From Papaver somniferum (Eukaryota > Streptophyta > Magnoliopsida > Ranunculales > Papaveraceae), in contig NC_039364.1 in assembly GCF_003573695.1 (NCBI RefSeq), positions 65,864,256-65,928,255 of the forward strand: DNA of 64,000 bases. The letters are read 5' to 3'. The notes under the pieces are model-generated. The model saw nothing but the letters and a program-made list of their open reading frames with translations. It did no database searches and had not been told where the DNA came from. Positions 36,096 to 46,569 of the stretch are shown piece by piece; positions within the stretch are counted from its first letter, which is position 1, and each line of letters opens with the position of its first letter. Made by a program: the position numbers and the translations under genes.

Positions 36096-36815
36096 ATTAG
36101 TATCCAAACACGTACAGTTTAAAGAATTATATGATTATCTTCCAAATTTGTCAACTGCAAACACATTTAACAGACAACCGAGAACAAAAAAGTCAATCGA
36201 AGCCCCTACGAAAAGGCAAGTTTTAGAATTGTGAGAGAAATTGGAAAATTGTGAGAGAAAAAACTGAAACATAACATTCAGCAGCAAGTTTTAGTATCCT
36301 TTGGACAGTATTTTCTAGATCAAATGCACCTTTAACTCTGTGGCTTACAAATTATCACGTATCACATTATCTATAAACAAGGAAATTATGAAGAGAACTC
36401 ATGCTTACCTCAAGCAAGATTGCCACATTTTATAATGAAACAAATAGAAGTGGAGAACCTATACTAGTCTCAAGCAAGCTTACCACTAGCCTCTACTGCT
36501 AACCTTAAGCAAACTGATATGATGTATCATTTGCTATCCCCACTTTAAAGTCTAGAAGGACCATTTAGCACAAAGGTCGGAACAGTGAAATCAATTCTTG
36601 AAGAATCTATGTACCTAGACAAATAGAAGTACTATTGCCCAAAAAATGTCGTCCAAAATCCCGGAAATGAGAATATTTAATCTACTTGCATGTTTAAACT
36701 TTCTAAAAGTCGCTAGAGAATGTTAAACTAAAATGTGCATTTTATAAAGATGATGACCTTTTCACCGAGATAAATATCACAAGATAAACAGAAACTTAGA
36801 GAAATAATGTTGCAC
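36096..36815. other. No supported gene
   Basis: AT-rich. The part from about 36660 is the start of the unit duplicated at 37080 and probably intron sequence of the CTLH gene fragment. Confidence 0.3.
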
Positions 36816-36930
36816 CTTGGATTTCTTCGACCTGGATTTATTCTCTGTACACCAAGCTAAAGCCAGAGGTACCTCCCTACTTTGAAGAGCATCAATGACC
36901 TTCTTCGCATCACAGAAGACATCAATCTTA
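36816..36930 (-). pseudogene. MAEA/GID9-like CTLH-domain exon, copy 1
   Basis: 115-bp exon-like segment on the minus strand, with acceptor TGTGCAG before it and donor GTGCAA after it. It encodes IDVFCDAKKVIDALQSREV then ALAWCTENKSRSKKSK, which matches the CTLH region of the MAEA/GID9 subunit of the CTLH (GID) E3 ubiquitin ligase (family form: AKKVID AL...EV..ALAWC..NKSRLKKSK). No neighbouring exons of that gene were found, so this is a stray duplicate. Confidence 0.65.
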
Positions 36931-37229
36931 CTGCACATAGTCTCATAACACATAGCCACAAAACTGGATCTGTTTTTTTTTTCTCTTTGACTAGCTATGC
37001 AAAAAAAAAAAAAGAACAAGCCTTACATTAGATAGTGTTTAAACTAGAGAATGTTAAAAAAAAGAACAAGCATCAATGACCTTCTTCGCATCAGTCCACT
37101 TGCATGTTTAAAGTTTCTAAAATTCACTAGAGAATGTTAAACTAAAATGTGCATATTGTAAAGATGATGTCCTTTTCACCTAGATAAATATTACAAGAAA
37201 AAAAGAAAATTTGAGAAAAGATGTTGCAC

Positions 37230-37344
37230 TTTGGATTTCTTCAACCTGGATTTGTTCTCTGCACCCCAGGCTAAAGCCAGAGCCACCTCCCTGCTTTGAA
37301 GAGCATCATTGACCTTTTTCACATCGCGGAAGACATCAATCTTA
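37230..37344 (-). pseudogene. MAEA/GID9-like CTLH-domain exon, copy 2
   Basis: Same exon 414 bp further on, with the same borders and length. It encodes IDVFRDVKKVNDALQSREV then ALAWGAENKSRLKKSK. The Cys of LAWC is Gly here and Ile of KKVID is Asn, but Leu of SRLKK is kept, so each copy has drifted on its own. The duplication includes about 150 bp of flanking intron-like sequence on each side. Confidence 0.65.
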
Positions 37345-37404
37345 CTGCACATAGCCTCATAACATACAACCACAAAACTGATTTTTTTTTCTCTTTCACT
37401 AGCT

Positions 37405-37869
37405 ATTGTGCATCCCCTGGAGCTAGATATATAGCTGGTTATACAATAGTATCAGAGTTATACAATAGCATGAGTGGTTATACTATATACTTTCCAATAT
37501 TTCCACTCTACCAAGAAAGATGGCATTACATGTTCTTTTCTTTTTATGGGTATGAAGTATGCAGTAAACTAGAGTGACTTGTACTTTCACAATGTATGTA
37601 ACAGCTTCAGAGTTCAGATATGGCCAGAAAATGACCATCTGAAAGTTTAAATCTATGAGCTACCTGTAATTTATTAAGATTCATTATACATACCATGCAG
37701 TGTGCAACTGATACATTCCAGAAAATTGAACAACCTAGAATATAGAGAACAAAGAAACTTGTATTGAATAGAAAAAAAGTAATAGCCGATTATTAGATTA
37801 TCGAGAATATGAACTCTGCTTCCATCACTGCCACAAGCATTGAGTGAGAGAGGTTAAGTAGCAGAAAGA
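37405..37869. other. No supported gene
   Basis: Nothing assignable. The frame at 37296-37577 on the plus strand is antisense to the CTLH exon and unsupported. Confidence 0.3.
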
Positions 37870-38290
37870 CTACTTATTCATACTACAAGCAATATCTCCC
37901 TCAGTCACAAGCAATTTCCCCCCAACTGATTCACCAAAAGACTCGGGAAACATCTGCATCATATAACAAACTAAGTCACTACCATAAATCCTATTCTGCA
38001 TCATGACAAAGTTTACAAACCCAAACTAACAATGACCAAGTTTTTGAATTCTTGTACAGACCTATTAAACATAACTCTCTCTGAAGGATCATTTGAGTTT
38101 GATTGGGCTTTTCTCTTCCGATTGGTTTCAATCTGAGGTGCAGAAGGAGATGGAAAATTTGTCCAAGTATATGTTGAGCTCGAGTTTGGTTTGATTACTT
38201 TGGTTGCGTCGACAGTGGATGAAAAATATATGGACTGAAATTTTTGGTTCCCATAATATTTGTTCTGGGTTTAGGTTATTCCAAGGTTCT
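37870..38290 (-). pseudogene. Possible two-exon gene remnant, unrecognised
   Basis: On the minus strand, 38062 to about 38280 reads in one frame as NQKFQSIYFSSTVDATKVIK, then TYTWTNFPSPSAPQIE and TNRKRKAQSNSNDPSERVMF, and ends at a donor-like GTCTGTAC. A second segment 37870-37953 follows an acceptor (GATGCAG) and reads MFPESFGESVGGKLLVTEGD to a stop. The reading frames do not join cleanly at the predicted junction. The composition looks protein-coding but I do not recognise the family. Confidence 0.35.
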
Positions 38291-38708
38291 AGCCGCATTA
38301 GTTGGTTCCAAACAAAAGACTTATAAAATCTTGAAATTGTATTTTGCATTTTCTAAATTGCAAAATAAATCAATGTGTTAGGTATGTACAAGTGTGTTAC
38401 TAATAAAAATGATAAAGAGTTATAAAGATGGGGTTGATTTTAGTAGACATATAATTTTGGGTAGGAATAGTTATAATAGTGATTTAGTAGAAAATGTGTG
38501 ATCTCACACTTTGAATAGTTATTTAATTTTTAATAGTTATTTAATTTTTTATAATAGTTATTTAATTTTTACGAATTAATTCCTAAATATGCTAGCTAAT
38601 ACTTAATTTGCTAACCTTTTACAAGGGTTACGGGATTCATAATGAATGATTTGAGTTACCAAAATAAAATTAGTTAGGAATCCTATTGTTAGGAAAACCT
38701 AGATTTGG

Positions 38709-38980
38709 TGTGCGACTTAACATCTACAAGCCGAATAAAATCATCTCGGCTCTTAAAAAAGTACCATCAAAAGGGTTAGTTTGTACACCTAATAAATTTG
38801 ATGGTACTTTTTTAAGAACCGAGATGATTTTATTCGGCTTGTAGATGTTAAGTCGCACAAGGTTCTCACAAGGTTTTTAGGGTTAGTTTGTACACCCAAT
38901 AAATTTGATGGTACTTTTTTAAGAACCGAGATGATTTTACTCGGCTTGTAGATGTTAAGCCGCACAAGGTTCACACAACG
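38709..38980. repeat. Long hairpin repeat with an extra direct copy
   Basis: 63-bp arms 38709-38771 and 38797-38859 are inverted copies with one mismatch, around a 25-nt loop. A further direct copy of loop plus right arm follows at about 38880-38970, and a degraded one at 38985-39060. No protein frame. Looks like a MITE-derived foldback. Confidence 0.85.
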
Positions 38981-39060
38981 TTCTAAAATTTGATGGTAGA
39001 GTATTTAGAGCCGAGATGATTTTACTCCGCTTGGGGTCGTGGGTATCACCTCTATGTCGC

Positions 39061-40110
39061 ACATGGTTATAATATTTGATGCATTTTTTTAAGACCATCC
39101 TTCTCATCGTGTCTTCTTCATTCATTATGATTAAATTCCTTATATTTATCCTCTTCGGGTTTACAAGAAAAGGTTACATGCTTTTCAAATATATATGACC
39201 TGCTTTTCGCGATACAAGTGCAACATAAATTTAGGGCACACTTTGTCATTATTTTGTTGCTCTGTGGACTTTTGTCAAGCTACAAAACTCTAGAAAAGAC
39301 ACATTATAGAGTGACGTGAAATGTGGTGCAAAATACAATTTTCACCGCATATAATTTTGTGTACAGTAAATTAAATCGTATACTAAGCAGAAGCGCGATG
39401 ACGTAATCATGAACCTCATACTTTGTGGATATATATTTTTTTAAAGCGAAATGATACGTTGGTTTCACAGTGTAACCGCACAATATGCGGTTACATCATC
39501 ATCATTTTGTAACATCATCATAATTTTACATCTTGGCTATTTTTACATTCTCGTCCATTTAAATAGTATAAAATTTTATGTCTTTTTCACCCAGGAATTA
39601 TCGTTATTGGGTTAATTAACCAATTTTGTGCAAATACTACCACCAAACCATTTCTAATCTTTTTATCAAATTGCAAATTTGCGTTATGCTTCATATTACA
39701 AAAAAGTGGCCATAAAATGGACTCTCTTCCTTAGGAATATATACCACCAAGCAGGAAAAAATAGAGTATAGATATAAAATTAAGAGGATGTGGTGTTTAC
39801 AACCGGAAATCGCACATTAATATCCCCTTCATCGCAGTTGTATTACGTCATTTATACTTTGAAATATGGTGCAAAAATAATTGATCACGTTAAACTGTAA
39901 GTCAGGTATAAATGGTTTGACTTTTATAGGTGGTAAATAGGAAAACGTAAAATTGATAGGGTAGTATATTTACTTTGGAAATTTTGATGAGGGTGCAAAT
40001 AGGAAAAGTGTGGGTGGAAAATAGGTGGAACCATATTCATTTGACGTTTCGATTCTACTAGTCATTTAAGAAGGGTGATAATCTGATACAGAGTGACAGA
40101 CCTATCCCTA
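39061..40110. other. AT-rich intergenic region with dispersed repeat R
   Basis: Segment 39696-39900 ('aaaatggactctcttcctta', 'ccaccaagca', 'gaggatgtggtgtttacaa') occurs again as 44386-44435 plus 50489-50640, where a LINE interrupts it. No gene. Confidence 0.6.
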
Positions 40111-40111
40111 C

Positions 40112-40119
40112 TATTTATA
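40112..40119 (+). promoter_or_regulatory. Putative TATA box
   Basis: TATTTATAAA-type motif around 40110-40120, about 50 bp upstream of the ATG at 40167. Confidence 0.45.
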
Positions 40120-40166
40120 AACACATTCAATTCCTTTAACTTTCTTCACCTTCATTGTGTTTGGTG

Positions 40167-41096
40167 ATGGCTTCATCTTCAGGTAAGCATTTGTTTTTTG
40201 GTTTCTGTTATCATGTTCTCTTCGACTTCTGGCTATTAACGTATCTCTCTTCCCTTTTATGATTGAAAATCTTATGTTGGAATCTCTCATCGGTTCCGGC
40301 TAGATAATGAGAGGTTGAAGCAGGTGAAATATGAAGAGGCTACTGGTACTGCTGAAGAAGTCCGTTCCGGATCCTGCTCCGGTTACAGTTGGTCCTCTTC
40401 CCGGTTTAGAACGTGTCCCAGAAAAATCGGTATTGGCCTTGTCGTTCTCTGTCATCTATATCTAAACTAGTCTTGTCCCATTCTTGCATTTTATCAAAAT
40501 TTCTCTTGTCCCACTCTTCCATGGTATCATTATCTTAGGTTCTCACTACAACAAAAATAACATGGGACGGGCGGGTCGGATTTCTGCTAATACCAACTAC
40601 TAACCCAACTATAGCGGGGTTTTATTTTCATAACCAACCCCATCCGTCCAAATGTCAGGCGGGTTTTTGACTCCCCCGTCGCGGGCGGTCGGTTTCAGGT
40701 TACAGAGTTGAGTAAAAGATTACACACATATGTGATCTACTGTTGTTTTTGCTGTAGTGTCTGGAGGCACATCTCGCAGAGATTCGTAGAAAAAGATGGG
40801 AAATAGTTGAAGAACATCAGGAAGCTGTTGCTGGACTATGTCGTGCTCGAAGCAGAGAGAAAAGGGCTATTAATACTTTGAAGGCTGCTAAAAAAGCTTT
40901 GGCTGCAGCGAAAGTCATGTCAGCGGCTCGAGGTAGAGTAAAGGAGGCAGCAGTTCGTCGGGCAAGGGACGCTGTGGAAACGACGGCTGAGAAACATCTT
41001 CTACGTAGATCCAAGAAGTGCGAGATCCGTGATCGTGTAGGACTTCTTTTCAGGCTTGTTTCTGCATACACTGAAACTTTATGTCTTTATAACTAG
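40167..41096 (+). CDS. Small basic helical protein, unknown family, intron 2 with a CACTA MITE
   Basis: Exon 3 (40758-41096) encodes 112 residues rich in Ala, Arg and Lys (LEAHLAEIRRKRWEIVEEHQ, LKAAKKALAAAKVMSAARGR), strongly alpha-helical and ending at a TAG. Exon 2 joins in phase 0 at 40429 in the frame PDPAPVTVGPLPGLERVPEK; in that frame an ATG at 40331 gives a 145-residue protein. A likely first exon (ATG 40167, MASSS, donor at 40183, acceptor at 40303) leads into exon 2 in a different frame (DNERLKQVKYEEATGTAEEV). So either translation starts at 40331 or a one-base indel broke the original reading frame. No domain recognised; basic charge suggests nucleic-acid binding, which is inference. 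Confidence 0.5.
40544..40759. mobile_element. CACTA-type MITE in an intron, reaching the splice acceptor
   Basis: Left end CACTACAACAAAAATAA and right end (reverse complement CACTACAGCAAAAACAA) form good TIRs. TCT at 40541-40543 and 40760-40762 is a 3-bp TSD, as expected for CACTA elements. 216 bp, no ORF, interior rich in GGGCGGG. Confidence 0.85.
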
Positions 41097-41642
41097 GAGT
41101 TCTTTTTCTGTGTTAACCCTTTGGATGGTGAACCTATAGGCAGTCCTTTTTTTTCCCGGATGTTTAATGGTTTTTTTCACTGGCTTTGATTACTAAATCC
41201 CTATGAATTAGGTTACTATTACTATCATCATTGGATTTTTCTTTTCTTTTTTTTTTCTTTTTTTTAATAGGAAAGAAGATACATTAATAAGAACTTAAAC
41301 TTACTAAAACTTGATTTACATTACATTACATAAGACTAGAGGAGTATTTCATGAGATCTCCAAACTCTTGAGAGGAGACTCGACCGCTGACCTCCTACTC
41401 GATCCGCCAACCTTTCAGCATTGCATTTTTCAGTTGAATGTTAAATAGTTGAATCACGAAAGAAAATTGTATATCTTGTATATATGCAGAAACATTTACA
41501 AAAGATGCGACAATTGTTATCTAATTGTGGTGGTTGTTGTGTAAGTAAAATTTAGTATATTTATGTGAAAAAAAGAAGAGATTTTCTTAGTAATTGTGGT
41601 GCTTAGGATACCTCAACATTTAAAGTTACACTTAGTATAATA
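41097..41642. other. No gene; 3' flank
   Basis: A T-rich run (41236-41268) followed by 'aataggaaagaagatacatt' and 'gacctcctactcgatccgcc' could be the tail of an old retroposon on the minus strand. Not assignable. Confidence 0.3.
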
Positions 41643-41906
41643 CTCCCTAAATTGGATTTTGCACAAGGATTAAGAAATGCAGAGAGAATAAATTGTTTTC
41701 CATAATTACAATAGGCTAGTATTATTTAAGGTACCTAGTTTTTAGTTGTAGAGAAAAGATCTTGGGTTTTTAACTCAAGAAAATGGCCTAGAGAATAAAT
41801 GATATATGGAGAGGAGTATTTAATGACTTGATTCCAACATAGGTGTAGATTAGGATAAAAAGTGGGAAAATATAAATCTAACAACTAGCCGATTCACCGG
41901 AGGGAG
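41643..41906. mobile_element. Stowaway-like MITE
   Basis: CTCCCTAAATTGG at the left and CACCGGAGGGAG at the right form short TIRs (CTCCCT/AGGGAG) flanked by TA on both sides (41641-41642, 41907-41908). 264 bp, AT-rich, no ORF. Confidence 0.5.
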
Positions 41907-41908
41907 TA

Positions 41909-43100
41909 TGAAGAAAATGCGCAGTTTGTTCTGCAAAGTTGTTAAATATATTATTAAAAATAGGATATACAGAAACATTTACAAAGGAGGAAACAATGAT
42001 TTGGTATGGGAAAAAAGGACTATATACAGTATATCTTTTAAAGTGAAATTCTCCTTTCCACGATTTTTCACATGATTAATTGTTTGTGCACCACATGATG
42101 GTGCGATTTTACGTGTGTAAACCACCACATATGACATTATTCCGCTATGACACAAGAATTGAGAAAGCTTTGAAACATTTTGACCTAAAGTCTTGAATGA
42201 TTACTCCAACAGTTTTAAACAATCACACCGCTTCGGATTGACAAATAATTAAATAATTACTAAGAAAACAGATAACCAAATTGTATTTTACATGCTATTT
42301 GTATATTGTATTATAGTTTTAAGTGCAAACTCTAAATTGCACAACATTCCCTCTCCATTTAATTTGAACTCTCCATTTAACAATCCTGCTACATGACTCG
42401 CTTGATAACAGCTATACTTAACAACTGATCCTATGTGGCAGGTACAATTGTAGGAAAATATCTATAATTAGGGTTTGAAAAAACTCAAGGATCTTGAAGA
42501 GGCATAAAAAGGAAAAAAAGAAACCAAAACCATAAAAGTTTTAATCTAGCAGATAAATATCATATTCATGGAGTTATTGTTGAAGAAAGGAATCAATACT
42601 GTGTCGTAAACTTAAGACAAGTGGTGAAAGAGAAAAAACACACTTCTCGCCACTGTACATGACACGTATAATCAGTAGCTAGGTGTCGAACTATGGGTCA
42701 AAGGGTATACGTGTGGGATATATGTGCTTCATTACTTCCTTGGTAATTGGGAATGATGTAACTGCACATCTTATGGGGAAATGATAAACAAGAGACAGAA
42801 GTCGAGGCATTAGAAACAACATTGACTATTGTGTAAACTGAAAAGTGTTTTTTTGATTTTTTCAGAGAACATGAATTAAGAGATTTTCTGAAGAATGCTC
42901 TCCTTAGAGGCAGGTTTTTAACTGTTTCTCCGTATACATACCCTATAAAATCAAGGTCGTCCGTATTATGCAAATTTTCTACCTAGAAGGGTTAAATGGA
43001 CGTGGAAGTGGTTGTTTAATGTAGTAAATGCTCTTAATGTTTTTGCTTTTCCCAATCCATCATCGATTCACCGGCTTAATTATCTCTTGATCCATCTATG
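41909..43100. other. No supported gene
   Basis: AT-rich. The minus-strand frame 42698-42973 has no domain and overlaps the likely promoter region of the next gene. Confidence 0.3.
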
Positions 43101-43108
43101 CTATAAAT
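43101..43108 (+). promoter_or_regulatory. TATA box of the 126-aa gene
   Basis: CTATAAATAC at 43099-43110, about 90 bp before the ATG, with an A-rich leader in between; a normal plant core promoter layout. Confidence 0.65.
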
Positions 43109-43196
43109 ACAAGAGTTTTCTTCTACAAATTTGCTCAGAAAAGTAAAAAATTCAGGGAGTATATTTTTTTAGAGAGAGGGATAGAAAACTAATACA

Positions 43197-43577
43197 ATGG
43201 CTTCTCAACAGAGAAATTCTGTTCGAAGGTATAAGAAAGGGATTGATGGTGAGATGCTTGAGGTGGTCCCGCTTCCGCGAGAGAGAGTCAGAGAACCCTC
43301 TCCCATTCGTAAAAATATTTCCAGGACCTTCATTTTTGAAACTGTTCCAAAAGAAGAAATAGTCGATGAAGAGCCTCTACCTTCTCCATACAAGACTTGG
43401 TATACTTTTTTCCGCAGTTTCGATGCGCTTCGGAAGGAGTGTGGTGAAGAGATAGCTGATGATGAGTACGACGAGGAGGATTTCTATAGGCATATTTTTA
43501 CAAAGGTAAGGAGGTTCCGAGTGATCAACGGTGTGAAGACTGATATCCTGGAGGAACAACCCCAACCTATTGGATAG
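43197..43577 (+). CDS. Intronless 126-aa acidic/charged protein, unknown function
   Basis: Single open frame with a good plant start context (ACAATGGCT). Sequence begins MASQQRNSVRRYKKGIDGEM, has a Pro/Glu-rich middle, an aromatic segment (PYKTWYTFFRSFDALRKECG), an acidic run (DDEYDEEDFYRHIF) and ends KTDILEEQPQPIG. No signal peptide or membrane segment. Neither strand shows a better frame and there is no internal stop. I do not recognise the family; it could be a lineage-specific small regulator. TATA box and leader support transcription. Confidence 0.7.
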   Translation: MASQQRNSVRRYKKGIDGEMLEVVPLPRERVREPSPIRKNISRTFIFETVPKEEIVDEEPLPSPYKTWYTFFRSFDALRKECGEEIADDEYDEEDFYRHIFTKVRRFRVINGVKTDILEEQPQPIG

Positions 43578-43790
43578 GTTAAAATCACGAGTACTTTGCA
43601 TGTAATTGCTATCTCATATTTGCATGTGTTAGGGTCTTTTAATGGGAAAAGGGTATCTAGGAAGAAACTTGCAAGCTTTATTTAAATTCTGCTCTTGTTT
43701 TTTAGATAACATTTTGTAAGATGATGATCGTATTGAAATGGCCTGGAATAGAGATGGATGTTAATTTTATATGGGTATGGTCCGTATGGT

Positions 43791-43794
<4 letters not shown>

Positions 43795-43857
<63 letters not shown>
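43795..43857. repeat. (TA)n microsatellite
   Basis: About 31 uninterrupted TA dinucleotides downstream of the 126-aa gene. Confidence 0.98.
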
Positions 43858-43861
<4 letters not shown>

Positions 43862-44165
43862 ACATATTAATTTATGTTATTAATGGAAGAAAATTGTGAT
43901 TTTTTTTTTCAAAGATGATCGATGAAATTGGTACGAGAATATAAAAATGGAGGAAATTACTGTAAGTGTCTGTTTTATTTTAGGTATTACCAAAAATGTT
44001 ATAAATTCCCAAAAATTTAACCATTGATCTAAAATCCGATATTTGGAGACTATCTTTTTGTTAAAACTCTTCTATAGCTGGTCAAAAAGTCAAAAAGTCA
44101 AAACTCAAAACGTATACAATACATTTTGACTCATGTGCATTAGCGGCAACTCTAATTAATTTGAA

Positions 44166-44248
44166 AATTAGTAACTAGGGCTTCTTTGCAGAGAGTACTA
44201 TAAATGCAGATGTTGATCCCGATTGTAATGAACTGGGTCTTTTCTGTG
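44166..44248. repeat. 83-bp direct repeat, left copy
   Basis: Matches 52235-52317 at 79 of 83 positions; all four differences are transitions. Confidence 0.9.
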
Positions 44249-44417
44249 GAAATTCTATTTTGCATTAGACTCCCTCTCCATTTAATTTTGATTTCTTCTC
44301 TGTACTTGATTAATTAATTAATTTGATACTCCCTCAGTCCCTAATATAAAGGCAGAGAAGTCCATTCACTTTCCTGTTTTATCCTTTGTACAAAAAAGTC
44401 CCTATAAAATGGACTCT

Positions 44418-44435
44418 CTTCCTTAGAAATATATA
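44418..44435. repeat. LINE target site duplication, left copy (18 bp)
   Basis: CTTCCTTAGAAATATATA here and at 50471-50488. The uninterrupted relative at 39728 shows the joined site. Confidence 0.93.
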
Positions 44436-44542
44436 TATAAAAAAAAAGCAAACTCTAGGGTTTCACGAGAGGAAGCTCCGGTTTTTTCTCCCTCCCTTTT
44501 TTCTTTTGCGTTTTTTAGTCTTTCTTTTGATTTTGCGCTCTA

Positions 44543-46498
44543 ATGGCGCAAAATAACAATCCGCCTGTTTTAGGCGACCAGTTTGATGATCAAATAAGAA
44601 GAAATCATTCACGCAACATGCATGTCTATGTTCCAAAAACTAATGTTGCAAACCCTAATTCATCCGCGAATAGGAATCAACACGAAGATGGCAACCGCGT
44701 GAATGTGAATTTGCTTGAAGATGGAAATCATGGCGTGCATAAGGAAGGCACTTATGCGGCTATATTAAAGAAGAGATCACATGTTTTATCAAATATTGAT
44801 GCTGATACGCTCTCTCATCCCCCAGTTCGTTCTACAACCAACAATGATGTTTTGATTAAAATCCCGCGGGAGACTCATGCTAGAATTAAGGCTGTGTGGA
44901 GGTTTAGTTTGGTTGGGCGTTTGATTTTTTTCAAAACCCTAAAATTCGAGGATGTTAAAAAAGAATTATTGAATCAATAGAAGCTATCAGGTTCGGTTCA
45001 ATTTATTCCATGGAAGAATGGATATTTTGTTATTAAGCTGGACAATGAAGATGATCGAAAACGAGTAAGCTATGATGGCCGGTGGAAGATTAAATCTGAA
45101 ACTAGGTTCCAACAGCTTAAAATTCATCCATGGACGCCCATGTTTGATCCAGGGAAGGATAAGATTACTAGGGTTGCAGTTTGGGTTCGTTTCACGGCTC
45201 TGCCAATGGAGTTTTGGGATGAAGAGACGATTTTTCGGATGGCAAGAGGGCTTGGAAAGCCAGTTTCTGTTGATCCACGAACTCTGCGTCATGAATATGG
45301 CTACTTTGTTTCTGCTTTGATTGGCATAGATTTCTCTCAACCTTTCGGAAGGATTTTGATAGATGGTGAAGAGAACGAAGAAATTTTTGTTCAAGATTAT
45401 GAAATTTTAAACATGCCAAGTTTTTGTGATTATTGCAAATCTATTGGCCATAAGAAATCCGATTGTAGAACAAAAAAGTATGATGATTTGAAAGACAAGG
45501 CTGATGAAGAAACTGATCCTTAGATCAAAAAATCAATTGATATGGATGACCTTAAGAATTTTTGGCAAAAAGAAAGAATTCCTAAAAATAATGGTAAGAA
45601 GAACATGCCAGAAGATCCACTGCTACAACCAATTCTGGAGAAGGACCAAGCAAACAAACCTGGAGATGATCCAAAAACAATGAAAAACCTATCAATCCTT
45701 GAGATTGCTACTGGTGAACATACAATTTTCCCTGAGAATAGTGCTAGTAATGGTGAAAAATCGGGTGAAGAAGATAACAGATCAGAGATGCACAATGATG
45801 GTGCGTCACTGTCCGTGCCGCACAATGATGGTGCGTCACTGTCTGTGCCGCACAATGATGGTGCGTCACTGTCCGTGCCGCACAATGATGGTGCGTCAAT
45901 ATTTGAGGTACGCAATGATGGTGTTGTCCGTTCTGTGTAGCGCAATGATGGTGTTGTACATTCTGTGCAGTGCAATGATGGTGCCAACGATGATGGTGAG
46001 TCTCATCCTGAGATGCACAATGATGGTGCGGAATCAGTTTTCCGCAATGATGGTGCAGAACTTGCGGAAACTATGCAAGATAATTTGCGCAAAGAGGATG
46101 ATGATAATCTGGAGATGCAAGAGATGGAAGCTTATAAGATTTATGAGGCCATGAAAGAGGCGGCACGGAAACGTGAGGTTGATGCAAAGGTTGCTAGAAT
46201 TCAACAAGATATGGCTAAGACAAGGCTAGAAAATTTGAGAAAGAAGGTTTTAGAATTGCAACATGCCGCAATTTAACCAAGTTTGGTTAATGCCAATGAA
46301 AGTGAACCTGTAGATGATGTGGTAGCAGCTTGTTCTCCAGCTGCTAGTCCAACTCCTATGGATGATCATGGTGATGCTAGTTTTAGTGAGGCCACTAAAA
46401 CTTCAAGAAGATCTACTCCGGCTAAATCTTTAGAGAACTTAACGCTTTCTAATAGATTTGAAACTGGGACCGAAGAAACTGATGAGGTAGTTATTTAA
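44543..46498 (+). pseudogene. LINE ORF1 (DUF4283 + CCHC zinc knuckle) with five stops
   Basis: One frame from ATG 44543 is interrupted only by stops at 44978, 45521, 45938, 46274 and 46496. Residues about 105-250 form the DUF4283 fold (VWRFSLVGRL, FIPWKNGYFVIKL, WTPMFDPGKDKI, RVAVWVRFTALPMEFW), followed by the knuckle CDYCKSIGHKKSDC near 45426-45470. ORF1 protein coats the LINE RNA. The C-terminal half is acidic and repetitive (HNDGASLSVP units) and ends in a coiled coil (EAARKREVDAKVARIQQDMA). Confidence 0.9.
45787..46060 (+). repeat. 30-bp coding minisatellite in LINE ORF1
   Basis: CACAATGATGGTGCGTCACT-type unit, 30 bp, in three near-perfect copies plus a shortened fourth (45787-45905), then degenerate CAATGATGG(A/T)-containing units to about 46060. 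Encodes HNDGASLSVP repeats. Confidence 0.9.
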
Positions 46499-46569
46499 AC
46501 TGATGATGAAGTTGTAAATACGGATAAGGTATCAACAAATACGGATAAGGTATTTAAACTGGGACCGCT

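Noticed and set aside
45787..46060. CRISPR-like or other spaced repeat system
   Set aside because: The units are contiguous, in frame and inside LINE ORF1; the organism is a eukaryote.
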